Shown here: positions 16,363-24,394 of the stretch, piece after piece
Position numbering within the stretch: position 1 is the stretch's first letter
Layout: each line of letters opens with the position of its first letter
Origin: Onthomorpha sp937906975
GTDB taxonomy: Bacteria; Bacteroidota; Bacteroidia; Bacteroidales; P3
Length of the DNA stretch: 26,123 bases
Reading direction: 5' to 3'
Assembly: GCA_045614605.1 (NCBI GenBank)
Contig: JAZLDH010000014.1
Coordinates: 1-26,123 of the forward strand
The notes under the pieces: generated by a model
Seen by the model: only the letters and a program-made list of their open reading frames with translations
Database searches by the model: none
Told to the model about the DNA's origin: nothing
Program-made: the position numbers and the translations under genes

Positions 16363-18510
16363 CTATTTGATTACCTTAAAGTTTATTTCATTGTTTGCCA
16401 CAAGCATTTCAATCTTCATATTCTCAGAGACCGAACCATTTATCAAAAACATTGATAATCTATTTGTTACATACTTTTGAATAGTACGTTTTACAGGTCT
16501 TGCACCCAATTCAATATCATATCCTTTTTCAGCTAAAAAATCCACACTTTCAGCCTTTAAAACCAATTCTATATTCTTATCTTTCAACATCTGCTTCAAA
16601 TTTTCTAATTGCAAGCCTACAATCTCTCTAATTTGAGCCTTCATTAAAGGTTTAAAGACAACAATTTCATCAATTCTGTTTAAAAATTCAGGACGCACGC
16701 TTTTTTTCATCACACTCATTATTTCCCTTTTCACTTCCTCCCATTTAGAAATCAAAGCCTCCTTATCCTTCTCCAAATACTCTTGAAGAATATTAGAACC
16801 AATGTTAGAAGTCATTATTATTATAGTATTCTTAAAATCAACCACACGTCCCTTATTGTCAGTCAAACGTCCATCTTCCAAAACCTGCAACAAAATATTA
16901 AATACATCAGGGTGAGCCTTTTCAATCTCGTCCAAAAGAATTATAGAATAAGGTTTTCTTCTCACAGCCTCAGTAAGCAAACCACTTTCCTCGTAACCAA
17001 CATACCCAGGAGGCGCTCCAATCAAACGAGATACAGTATGTCTTTCTTGATACTCGCTCATATCAATCCTTATCATTAAATCGTCCTTATCAAACAACTG
17101 CTCAGCCAAAGCTTTTGCTAATTCGGTTTTACCAACTCCTGTGCTACCAAGAAAAGCAAAAGAACCAATAGGACGTCTCTTATCATTCAATCCCGAACGA
17201 CTACGTCTAATAGAATCAGACACAGCATTAATTGCCTCTTCTTGTCCTATCACTCTACGATTCAAAGCCTTTTCCAAATTCAACAACTTATCCTTTTCAC
17301 TTTCCATCATTTTAGCCAAAGGAATACCTGTCCAACGAGAAACAACCTCTGCAATATGATTATAATCTACCTCTTCTGTAATCAAAGCCCCTGAGACTTG
17401 AAGTTCTTTTAATTGATTCTTATAATTTTCCAAATCTGTCTCAGCTTGTTTTATCTTTCCATAACGAAGTTGTGCTACTTTTCCATAATCGCCCTCCATT
17501 TCCGCTTTACTTGCCTCGAACTTATAGGTCTCAATCTTTTTAACCTCACCTTGAATCGCATCAACAATTTTCTTTTGTGCCAACCACTTTTCTTTTAATA
17601 AGTCTCTGTCTTTTTTTAACGTATCAATCTGCAACGAAAGTTCCTCTACCTTTTTCTCATCTTTTTCTTTCTTGATTGCAACTCGTTCAATCTCCAACTG
17701 CATAAGCTTTCTTTCCAACTCATCTAACTCCTCAGGAGAAGAATCTATTTCCATACGAAGTTTAGCCGCAGCCTCATCAATCAAATCTATTGCTTTATCT
17801 GGCAAAAACCTGTTTGTAATATAACGATTCGACATCTCAGCTGCCGCAACTATAGCCGCATCCTTTATTCTCACGTGATGATGCACCTCATATCTTTCTT
17901 TTAATCCACGAAGTATGCTAATTGTATCCTCAACACTTGGTTCGTCTATCATTACCATTTGAAAACGTCTTTCCAAGGCTTTGTCTTTTTCAAAATATTT
18001 TTGATATTCGTTTAGCGTTGTAGCACCTATTGCTCTAAGTTCTCCACGAGCCAAGGCAGGCTTTAAGAGATTTGCCGCATCCATCGCACCCTCACCCGCT
18101 CCTGCTCCAACTAAGGTGTGTATTTCATCAATAAAAAGAATTATTTCTCCATTTGAAGCTATCAATTCATTGATAACCCCCTTTAATCTCTCCTCAAACT
18201 CTCCTTTATACTTAGCCCCTGCAATCAAAGCTCCCATATCCAAAGAGTAAATCAACTTATCCTTTAAATTTTCTGGCACATCTTTCTTAAAAATTCTTTG
18301 AGCCAATCCTTCTGCAATCGCTGTTTTTCCAACACCTGGCTCTCCCACCAAAACAGGATTATTCTTTGTTCTACGAGAAAGGATTTGTAGAACTCTACGT
18401 ATTTGTTCATCTCGTCCAATCACGGGATCTAATTTCCCATCTCTTGCCTCTGCAATGAGATTATGTGCAAAACGATTAAGATTGTCTAATTTTAATTTTG
18501 TTGTTTCCAT
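16363..18510 (-). CDS. clpB: ClpB disaggregase lacking the N-terminal domain
   Basis: 715 residues, about 145 short of standard ClpB (~860). It starts directly at the linker before the first AAA+ ring ('LDNLNRFAHNLIAEARDGKLDPVIGRD'), with no Clp_N repeats. The rest is complete: D1 Walker A GEPGVGKT (56-63), Walker B ILFIDE, a full ClpB-type coiled-coil M-domain (about 258-378), and D2 with GSTGVGKT (455-462), the pore motif GYVGYE and a conserved C-terminus. The M-domain identifies it as a DnaK-coupled disaggregase rather than ClpA/ClpC. The upstream 199 bp cannot encode the missing domain. It resembles the naturally short ClpB isoform made from an internal start in E. coli. Confidence 0.95.
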   Translation of the reverse strand: METTKLKLDNLNRFAHNLIAEARDGKLDPVIGRDEQIRRVLQILSRRTKNNPVLVGEPGVGKTAIAEGLAQRIFKKDVPENLKDKLIYSLDMGALIAGAKYKGEFEERLKGVINELIASNGEIILFIDEIHTLVGAGAGEGAMDAANLLKPALARGELRAIGATTLNEYQKYFEKDKALERRFQMVMIDEPSVEDTISILRGLKERYEVHHHVRIKDAAIVAAAEMSNRYITNRFLPDKAIDLIDEAAAKLRMEIDSSPEELDELERKLMQLEIERVAIKKEKDEKKVEELSLQIDTLKKDRDLLKEKWLAQKKIVDAIQGEVKKIETYKFEASKAEMEGDYGKVAQLRYGKIKQAETDLENYKNQLKELQVSGALITEEVDYNHIAEVVSRWTGIPLAKMMESEKDKLLNLEKALNRRVIGQEEAINAVSDSIRRSRSGLNDKRRPIGSFAFLGSTGVGKTELAKALAEQLFDKDDLMIRIDMSEYQERHTVSRLIGAPPGYVGYEESGLLTEAVRRKPYSIILLDEIEKAHPDVFNILLQVLEDGRLTDNKGRVVDFKNTIIIMTSNIGSNILQEYLEKDKEALISKWEEVKREIMSVMKKSVRPEFLNRIDEIVVFKPLMKAQIREIVGLQLENLKQMLKDKNIELVLKAESVDFLAEKGYDIELGARPVKRTIQKYVTNRLSMFLINGSVSENMKIEMLVANNEINFKVIK

Positions 18511-18643
18511 ATTTTATTGTTTTAAATTTCACAGATATAACAGAAAAAAACGTTCCGAGTTCTCAAAAACGACAAATTGTCATAATATTGCTTTAGATAA
18601 AAAAAATATTTCTTAGAGAAAGTGTAACATTTTCTTTGACTTA

Positions 18644-18678
18644 TTTGTCTATTATTATGATATAAATTATTATTTTTG
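18644..18678 (+). promoter_or_regulatory. Candidate promoter of the thioredoxin-fold gene pair
   Basis: TATTTTTG (18671-18678) matches TAnnTTTG. A TTTG at 18644-18647 lies 23 nt upstream, slightly long for the -33 element. The ATG at 18710 follows a predicted ~26-nt leader. Confidence 0.55.
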
Positions 18679-18709
18679 CCTTAAATATAAAATAAAACAA
18701 ACAATCACT

Positions 18710-20131
18710 ATGAAACATTTAAGAAAATACGCCTTATTATTGCTTCTTGTTTTTTGCAATCAACAAGCTTTTTCACAATATGAAATAAAATTAGAAATAT
18801 CTGAAAGCAAGGACACAGCTCTTATTTTAGGACATTATTATCTTGACAAGACTTACGCCTTAGATACCGCATGGAATAAAAACAACACTTTCACTTTCAA
18901 ATCCAAGGACAAGAAATTAGAAAGTGGCATTTACTTTTTTAGCGATTTAAAGGGAAGATTTGTTGAGGTAATGATAGATAACGAAGAAAAAATCAAGCTA
19001 AAAACAAAGGATGCTAATTGGAATGAATTTATGCAGGTGAAAACCGGTAGCAAAGAATTGAAAGCATATTTTGAATACATGCAACACACCGAGCGAGTTC
19101 AGCAAAAAGCAAAAGAATTAATGGATAAAAAAGTTACAAAAGAGGTTTATGACAAAGAAATCAAAGCATTAAGCCTTGTAAACGATAGCATAAAACAAGC
19201 ATTCATTGAAAAATATCCTGATTACTTACTTTCAAAAGTCTTTAACGCAACAAAACCGATAACAGTTCCCGATTTTGAAATGCCAACAAAAGAAGATGGC
19301 ACAGCCGACTCAGCAAAATGGAATGCACAACGTTGGTATTATTATAAAAATCACTACTTCGACAACATAGACCTTTCTTGTGCAGGATTGTTACGCACAC
19401 CTAAAATGATTTTTCATCAAAACTACAATCGCTATTGGGACGAGGTAATGAAATATGAAAGAACAGATTCAATAATTGAATACGCCCACAAAGTGATTGC
19501 AAAAGCAAAAGATTCAAAAGGCATGAAACGTTTTTTGATTCACAACATAACAGAACGCTATCTTCAAAGTCCATATATGGGACACGACAAAATATATGTA
19601 GAACTAATAAAAGCCTATTACGAAACAGGCATTGCCGATTGGGCTTCACCCTCAGACATAGATAAAAACGTAGAAAGAGCACACAAATGGGAAAACATAT
19701 TGTTAGGAAAACACGTACCAGACTTAGCATGTATGGATTCAGCAAACGTATGGCATAGTACAAAGGATTGCGATAAAGACTACAAAATCATACTCTTTTG
19801 GTCGCCAGGTTGTGGACACTGTTCAATAGAAGTTCCTAAATACGACAAATTCTATAAAGAAAAGAAAGATATTTATTCAGTAGAGATATTTGCAATAAAC
19901 ACAGAAAGCGACCTTGAGGCTTGGAAAAAATTCATAAAAGAAAAAGACCTACAATGGATAAACCTTAATGGATTGGTTGCAAACTATGATTGGAGAGAAT
20001 ATTTCGACATAGAAAAAACACCAATTATGTTTATCTTGGATAAAGACAACAAAATAGTTGCAAAAAATGTACCTGCCGACAACATAGAACAAATAATAAA
20101 AGCCTTAAAAGAAGGAAGATTTAACTATTAA
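18710..20131 (+). CDS. Exported thioredoxin-fold protein, DUF4369/DUF5106-like, CGHC active site
   Basis: 473 residues. Signal peptide 1-23 ends in AFSQ. The N-terminal beta-rich region (about 24-110) resembles DUF4369. A helical middle (about 115-330) includes a DUF5106-like part ('KWNAQRWYYYKNHYFDNIDLS'). The C-terminal thioredoxin domain (about 333-473) has CGHC at 368-371, the disulfide-isomerase-type motif, and cis-Pro438 in EKTPIMF. Such proteins act in the periplasm in disulfide exchange or repair. It is followed 11 nt later by a shorter paralogue. The substrate is unknown. Confidence 0.88.
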   Translation: MKHLRKYALLLLLVFCNQQAFSQYEIKLEISESKDTALILGHYYLDKTYALDTAWNKNNTFTFKSKDKKLESGIYFFSDLKGRFVEVMIDNEEKIKLKTKDANWNEFMQVKTGSKELKAYFEYMQHTERVQQKAKELMDKKVTKEVYDKEIKALSLVNDSIKQAFIEKYPDYLLSKVFNATKPITVPDFEMPTKEDGTADSAKWNAQRWYYYKNHYFDNIDLSCAGLLRTPKMIFHQNYNRYWDEVMKYERTDSIIEYAHKVIAKAKDSKGMKRFLIHNITERYLQSPYMGHDKIYVELIKAYYETGIADWASPSDIDKNVERAHKWENILLGKHVPDLACMDSANVWHSTKDCDKDYKIILFWSPGCGHCSIEVPKYDKFYKEKKDIYSVEIFAINTESDLEAWKKFIKEKDLQWINLNGLVANYDWREYFDIEKTPIMFILDKDNKIVAKNVPADNIEQIIKALKEGRFNY

Positions 20132-20142
20132 ACAAATAAAAC

Positions 20143-21489
20143 ATGAAAAAACATATAATTGCCTTTATTTTTTCATTAATTGCAATATTACCCCTTTGCT
20201 CTCAAACCACGCATTATAGAGTTACTCTTTGGATTCACCAAATAGAAGATTCAACTATTTATATACATTCTTCTTATGGCGAGAAAGAGCGTCTTCTTTT
20301 AGACTCTTTGCAAATACAACGCGATGGTAGTTTTATTTTGGAGGGAGATTTTCGACAAGGAATCGTTGTTGTATCAAATAAATATCAAAAATACTTTTCC
20401 TTTATCTTAGACAAAAATCCTGTTTTCAGCATAGACATGTACCCTTACGGCTATTTTGAGGTAACAGGCTGTAAGGAAAATGCGCTATATCTTGAATATC
20501 AAAAGCGAAACAAAGAACTAAAACAATTAACCAGAGGATACGAAAATCAAATCAAACAATATCCTGAAAACAAAGACTCTCTTATTGACCTTATAAAAAA
20601 GGCTAATACAATTTTTAACCAATATCAAGATTCGTTTTTTAAGAACAATCCTAACAATCTAATGACTTCGCTTTTAAAGTCAATGCAAAATCCAACTCCT
20701 AATCCTAATTTTTTTGAACGAGGCAAATTAATAAAAGGAAAAGAATTAGAATACGCATACGATTGTCGCATAAGATATTGGGAAAACTTTGATTTCAAGG
20801 ACCAAAGACTGATTTCCACACCTTATTTTTATAAGAAATTCAAAACCTATATTGAAAAAATCACAATGCAAACCGCCGATTCTGTTTATAGAGCAATGGA
20901 AGATTTTATCAATATAGCACAACGAAAAGGCGATACTATATATTCAAAATACATAATTAATCTTTATTTAGAAAAACTACCTTTAATGCCATTTTCTTTT
21001 AATGAAAATCTCTATGTTCAAATAGTTGAAAATCTCCTCAACAAAGGAAGATGTCCTTGGTTAAGTCTTAGCGAAATTGAAACTCACAATATAAACACCG
21101 AAGCAATAAAACCATTTCTTCCTGGCAATAAATTTCCAAATATAAACGGACTTTATGATACAAAGGCTAAATACACCATTGTTCATTTCCATTCTTCTAC
21201 TTGTGAGAGTTGCAAAAAAAATATTGAAAACTTAATTGATTTCTACAATAACGACTCAAAGAAATACGATGCTAAGATAATATCTATCAATGTTGGAGAA
21301 AAAACCGACAAGCCAATGTATCCTTGGGCAAATTTAGATATTGAACCTCAAATATTAAAGCAAAAATACGGTATAGACATAATACGTACTCCAGAGGTCT
21401 ATATTTTGGATAGCGAAAAGAAGGTTTTAAACAAGACTGTCATCTATTCCCATATCAAAAAAGCGATAGAGGATTGGGAAATCTTTTAA
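20143..21489 (+). CDS. Exported thioredoxin-fold paralogue with CESC motif
   Basis: 448 residues with the same architecture as its upstream neighbour: signal peptide 1-20 (LPLCSQ; Cys19 could suggest a lipoprotein, but the lipobox is poor), a DUF4369-like N-terminal region about 24-112, a helical middle part with 'RIRYWENFDFKDQRLISTPYFYKKF', and a C-terminal thioredoxin-like domain. The active site is CESC (354-357), with cis-Pro417 in RTPEVYIL. The middle dipeptide differs from CGHC, so its redox potential and partner probably differ. It is likely a tandem duplicate in the same operon. Its stop overlaps by 4 nt the stop of the convergent small gene. Confidence 0.85.
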   Translation: MKKHIIAFIFSLIAILPLCSQTTHYRVTLWIHQIEDSTIYIHSSYGEKERLLLDSLQIQRDGSFILEGDFRQGIVVVSNKYQKYFSFILDKNPVFSIDMYPYGYFEVTGCKENALYLEYQKRNKELKQLTRGYENQIKQYPENKDSLIDLIKKANTIFNQYQDSFFKNNPNNLMTSLLKSMQNPTPNPNFFERGKLIKGKELEYAYDCRIRYWENFDFKDQRLISTPYFYKKFKTYIEKITMQTADSVYRAMEDFINIAQRKGDTIYSKYIINLYLEKLPLMPFSFNENLYVQIVENLLNKGRCPWLSLSEIETHNINTEAIKPFLPGNKFPNINGLYDTKAKYTIVHFHSSTCESCKKNIENLIDFYNNDSKKYDAKIISINVGEKTDKPMYPWANLDIEPQILKQKYGIDIIRTPEVYILDSEKKVLNKTVIYSHIKKAIEDWEIF

Positions 21490-21701
21490 TCAAAAATATT
21501 CATCTGCTTTGGCTTGAAAAGTTCTAATTGATTTTCAGCCTCAGTCTTTACTGGCTCAACATTTTCTACAAGAAAATCGTGCAAAATCTTTTTAATTGCA
21601 CGTTTAGGCGTAGATTTGTTTGACAAACAATACTTTACAAGTAATTTTTCGTCCTTTTGCGATAGAGCAATCTTTATATTTTTAGATTTTTGTTTTTTCA
21701 T
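21486..21701 (-). CDS. Small ribbon-helix-helix-like protein with C-terminal clamp-binding-type motif
   Basis: 71 residues from ATG 21701; an upstream in-frame TTG at 21719 is less likely. A basic N-terminus is followed by a strand (NIKIALS, 8-14), a helix (QKDEKLLVKYCLSNKST) and a second helix (PKRAIKKILHDFLVENV), the strand-helix-helix order of a ribbon-helix-helix DNA-binding fold. The acidic linker ends in NQLELF (57-62) and QMNIF (66-70). QLELF fits the bacterial sliding-clamp-binding pentapeptide QL(S/D)LF. Similar small proteins with such tails occur, from memory, in other Bacteroidales. It is convergent with the thioredoxin gene and divergent from kdsA. Function unknown; docking to DnaN is inferred. 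Confidence 0.7.
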   Translation of the reverse strand: MKKQKSKNIKIALSQKDEKLLVKYCLSNKSTPKRAIKKILHDFLVENVEPVKTEAENQLELFKPKQMNIFD

Positions 21702-21718
21702 TTCTGAAAATTTTCTCA

Positions 21719-21735
21719 ACTTTGTACATCAAAGT
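21719..21735. promoter_or_regulatory. 17-bp inverted repeat between divergent genes (possible operator/-7 elements)
   Basis: ACTTTG-TACAT-CAAAGT lies between the divergent small-protein gene and kdsA. Each half contains CTTTG, so imperfect -7-like elements face both ways (CAACTTTG plus, GCACTTTG minus). No well-spaced -33 elements are visible. It could be overlapping divergent promoters or a site for a dimeric regulator. Confidence 0.4.
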
Positions 21736-21754
21736 GCGAAAATACAAAAAAATA

Positions 21755-22561
21755 ATGGAACTTTATAAAAATCTAAAAGACAATTCAGATAATTTTTTCT
21801 TAATGGCAGGACCTTGTGTTGTAGAAAACGAGCAAATGCCCTTTGAAATATGTGAGAGATTAAAAGAAATATGTGAGAGATTAAATATAAAACTAATTTT
21901 TAAAGCCTCATATAGAAAAGCAAATCGTTCAAGAATAGATTCTTTCAGCGGAATTGGCGATGAAAAAGCGTTGAAAATTCTTGGAGAAATAAGAGAAAAA
22001 TATCAATTACCCGTAGTTACCGACATTCATTCAGCACAAGAGGCTGAAATGGCAGCAGAATATGTAGATATATTGCAAATTCCTGCCTTTCTTTGCAGAC
22101 AAACCGATTTGCTTCTTGCAGCAGCGAATACGAACAAAATAATAAATATAAAGAAAGGACAGTTTCTTTCTGCTCAATCAATGAAACACGTTGCGGATAA
22201 GGTGAAATCTGCCAATAATGAAAAGATTATCCTAACCGATAGAGGCACAATGTTTGGTTATCAAGATTTAATTGTAGATTTTCGCTCAATTCCTATTATG
22301 CAGTCTTTTGATTATCCTGTTGTAATGGACATTACTCATTCTCTTCAACAGCCTAATCAATCGGAAGGCGTAAGCGGTGGTTTGCCTCAAATGATAGAAA
22401 CTATTGCAAAGGCTGCAATCGCAGTTGGAGCTAATGGAATCTTTATGGAAACTCACCCAAATCCAGCTCAAGCCCTTAGTGATGGAAAAAATATGTTAGC
22501 ATTAGACCAAGTAGAAGTGCTTTTAGAAAAATTAGTAAAAATCAGAAAATCTTTATTTTAA
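21755..22561 (+). CDS. kdsA: 3-deoxy-8-phosphooctulonate (KDO-8-P) synthase
   Basis: 268 residues. It condenses arabinose-5-phosphate and phosphoenolpyruvate to KDO-8-phosphate, the precursor of the KDO sugar linking lipid A to the core, confirming a Gram-negative envelope. Conserved segments are 'FKASYRKANRSR', 'VTDIHS', 'IPAFLCRQTDLL', 'ILTDRGTMFGY', 'DITHSLQQPN' and 'FMETHPNPAQALSDG'. The N-terminal motif AGPC with Cys21 corresponds to the metal-binding Cys of the metal-dependent class (E. coli has Asn there), so it is probably metal-dependent. ATG 21755 is preferred over an upstream TTG at 21722. Residues around 30-46 contain a near-perfect seven-residue repeat encoded by a 19-bp direct repeat. 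Confidence 0.96.
   Translation: MELYKNLKDNSDNFFLMAGPCVVENEQMPFEICERLKEICERLNIKLIFKASYRKANRSRIDSFSGIGDEKALKILGEIREKYQLPVVTDIHSAQEAEMAAEYVDILQIPAFLCRQTDLLLAAANTNKIINIKKGQFLSAQSMKHVADKVKSANNEKIILTDRGTMFGYQDLIVDFRSIPIMQSFDYPVVMDITHSLQQPNQSEGVSGGLPQMIETIAKAAIAVGANGIFMETHPNPAQALSDGKNMLALDQVEVLLEKLVKIRKSLF
21846..21885 (+). repeat. 19-bp direct repeat inside kdsA
   Basis: AAATATGTGAGAGATTAAA occurs at 21846-21864 and again at 21867-21885, a 21-bp period. It encodes EICERLK followed by EICERLN. Alignment with E. coli KdsA shows no length gain here, so this is sequence homogenisation of a helix rather than an insertion. Confidence 0.85.
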
Positions 22562-22567
22562 GAGCCC

Positions 22568-22654
22568 GAAAATTTTTTCTTAGCTTTAGAATTTTTTTTC
22601 TTAGCTTTAGAAAATTTTTTCTTTGATTTAAAAAAATAAAGCTAAGAGAAAATT
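22568..22654. repeat. Three 21-bp tandem repeats plus an inverted copy (dispersed repeat, copy 2)
   Basis: Tandem units at 22568-22588, 22589-22609 and 22610-22630 have the pattern GAAAATTTTTTCTTAGCTTTA; the third reads CTTTGATTTA at its end. An inverted copy of the unit end (TAAAGCTAAGAGAAAATT, 22637-22654) can pair with unit 1 or 2 to form a long AT-rich hairpin. The third unit plus the inverted copy match the 10741-10782 repeat with the same 8-nt spacing. It fills the kdsA-crotonase gap. Confidence 0.85.
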
Positions 22655-22666
22655 AAAAAAATTACG

Positions 22667-22674
22667 TAAATTTG
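22667..22674 (+). promoter_or_regulatory. Candidate -7 element for the crotonase-dehydrogenase operon
   Basis: TAAATTTG matches TAnnTTTG and lies 13 nt before the ATG at 22688. No clear -33 TTTG is found at the expected distance; that position is occupied by the inverted repeat copy. Confidence 0.45.
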
Positions 22675-22687
22675 CAACACAATAAAA

Positions 22688-23473
22688 ATGAACAACATGG
22701 AATATAATTTCTTAAAATCAGAAAAGCGTGGAGAGATTCTAATTCTTACAATTTCTGCTCCAAAATCGCTTAACGCATTAAATTCAACTATACTTGCGGA
22801 AATAGACAGCTTTGTTTCTAACATAGAAAGCAATACAAGAGTTTTAATAATCACAGGAGAGGGAGAAAAATCCTTTGTTGCAGGTGCTGACATCTCTGAA
22901 ATGGCAAACCTTAACCAAGCAGAAGGCGAAGCATTTGGCAAAAGAGGTGCTGATGTGTTTAGAAAAATAGAAACACTTCCTATTCCTGTAATTGCAGCCG
23001 TTAATGGATTTGCATTAGGTGGCGGTTGCGAATTGGCAATGGCTTGTGATATTAGAATATGTTCGTCAAATGCAAGATTTGGACAACCAGAAGTTGGCTT
23101 AGGTATCGTTCCTGGATTTAGCGGAACTTATCGCCTTACAAAACTTGTTGGAATGGGAATGGCAAAACAACTAATCTATACAGGAAAACCAATAAAAGCA
23201 GAAGAAGCCCTAAGAATAGGATTGGTAAATGCCGTATATGAACAAGCAGAACTTATGAACGAGGCTATCAAAATGGCTGAAAGTATAATTGTAAACGCAC
23301 CTTTGGCAGTTGCTTACGCAAAAGAATGTATAAATGAAGAGTATGACCTTTGTGCAGATGAAGCAATAGCATACGAAACTAAGTTATTTGGAAAATGTTT
23401 CGCAACACAAGACCAAAAAGATGGTATGCGTGCATTTTTAAACAAAGAAAAAGCAGTATTTCAAGGTAAATAA
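22688..23473 (+). CDS. crt: Enoyl-CoA hydratase / 3-hydroxybutyryl-CoA dehydratase (crotonase)
   Basis: 261-residue crotonase-family enzyme, probably hydrating crotonyl-CoA reversibly. The oxyanion-hole segments are 'FVAGADISEM' and 'NGFALGGGCELAMACDI'. The two catalytic glutamates are Glu115 (GGGCE) and Glu135 (FGQPE), with the same 20-residue spacing as rat crotonase Glu144/Glu164. It is followed 26 nt later by a 3-hydroxyacyl-CoA dehydrogenase, so the pair carries out two adjacent steps between acetoacetyl-CoA and crotonyl-CoA, as in butyrate formation or amino-acid fermentation. Thiolase and butyryl-CoA dehydrogenase are not in the window. ATG 22697 is an alternative start. Confidence 0.92.
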   Translation: MNNMEYNFLKSEKRGEILILTISAPKSLNALNSTILAEIDSFVSNIESNTRVLIITGEGEKSFVAGADISEMANLNQAEGEAFGKRGADVFRKIETLPIPVIAAVNGFALGGGCELAMACDIRICSSNARFGQPEVGLGIVPGFSGTYRLTKLVGMGMAKQLIYTGKPIKAEEALRIGLVNAVYEQAELMNEAIKMAESIIVNAPLAVAYAKECINEEYDLCADEAIAYETKLFGKCFATQDQKDGMRAFLNKEKAVFQGK

Positions 23474-23499
23474 TAAATAACAATTAAAATATAACAAAA

Positions 23500-24339
23500 A
23501 TGAAAATTTGTATAATCGGAACAGGAACAATGGGTAGCGGTGTAGTTCAAGCATTTGCACAAGCAGGAATGCAAGTAATTGTAAAAAGCCGTAGCCAAGC
23601 AAGTTTAGATAAAGCAGTTGCAAGAATAAGCAAAGGTTTAGCAAAACTTGTTGAAAAAGGTAAAATAGAACAATCTGCAATGGAGGCAACACTTGCTAAC
23701 ATCAGCACAACAACTGAATACTCTCAACTTGCAGATGTTGATTTAGTGATTGAAGCAGCAGTAGAGGAAATGGAATTAAAGAAAGAAGTGTTTGCAGAAT
23801 TAAGCAAAATTTGTAAACCTGAAACAATCTTTGCAACAAACACCTCATCTCTTTCAATAACTGAAATAGCTGCTTGCACAGATCGTCCAGATAGATTTAT
23901 AGGAATGCACTTTTTCAACCCAGCTCCTGTAATGAAACTTGTAGAAGTAATAAAAGGACAAAAGACAAGCGAAGAAGTTTGCGAAAAAATCGTAAATCTT
24001 GCAACAGAAATGGGAAAAGTTCCTGTGAAAGTAAACGAAGCACCTGGCTTTGTAGTAAACAGAATTTTAATTCCTATGGTTAATGAAGGTATTGGCATAT
24101 TAGCAGACGGTGTTGCAAGTGCAGAAGAAATTGACACTGCAATGAAACTTGGTGCTAACCACCCTATGGGACCTTTGGCTTTGGGAGACTTAATCGGATT
24201 AGACGTTTGTCTTGCGATTATGGAAGTATTGTACAACGAATACGGTGATCCAAAATACCGTCCTCACCCATTGTTAAGAAAAATGGTAAGAGCAGGACTT
24301 CTTGGAAGAAAAACAGGAGAAGGATTCTACAAATATTAA
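23500..24339 (+). CDS. hbd: 3-hydroxybutyryl-CoA dehydrogenase
   Basis: 279 residues, the usual length for bacterial Hbd. An NAD(P)-binding Rossmann motif GTGTMGSG lies at 7-14. The catalytic dyad is His137 (GMHFFNP) and Glu149 (KLVEV), with the 12-residue spacing of the family, and NTSSLSI forms the substrate site. The C-terminal domain has 'PGFVVNRILIPMVNEG' and 'HPMGPLALGDLIGLD'. It interconverts acetoacetyl-CoA and 3-hydroxybutyryl-CoA with NAD(P)H. It is the second gene of the crt-hbd operon and is followed by a strong bidirectional terminator. Confidence 0.95.
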   Translation: MKICIIGTGTMGSGVVQAFAQAGMQVIVKSRSQASLDKAVARISKGLAKLVEKGKIEQSAMEATLANISTTTEYSQLADVDLVIEAAVEEMELKKEVFAELSKICKPETIFATNTSSLSITEIAACTDRPDRFIGMHFFNPAPVMKLVEVIKGQKTSEEVCEKIVNLATEMGKVPVKVNEAPGFVVNRILIPMVNEGIGILADGVASAEEIDTAMKLGANHPMGPLALGDLIGLDVCLAIMEVLYNEYGDPKYRPHPLLRKMVRAGLLGRKTGEGFYKY

Positions 24340-24355
24340 AATTAAGCAAAATAAC

Positions 24356-24394
24356 AAAAAGCCGAATAAAGCAATTTATTCGGCTTTTTCTTTT
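24356..24394. terminator. Bidirectional terminator between hbd and the radical SAM gene
   Basis: A perfect 15-bp stem (AAAAAGCCGAATAAA at 24356-24370 pairing with 24375-24389) with a 4-nt loop and T-runs on both strands. It lies between convergent genes and abuts the stop codon of the minus-strand gene. Confidence 0.92.

Noticed and set aside
20143..20205. Lipoprotein signal on the second thioredoxin-fold protein
   Set aside because: A Cys is present at position 19, but the preceding residues (AILPL) are a poor lipobox and the following SQ fits ordinary signal peptidase cleavage.
22568..22654. CRISPR-like array
   Set aside because: The three units are directly adjacent without unique spacers, only 21 bp long, and there are no cas genes in the window.
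22568..22660. Rho-independent terminator for kdsA
   Set aside because: The possible hairpin is AT-only and is followed on the plus strand by A-rich rather than T-rich sequence, so it does not have terminator form.
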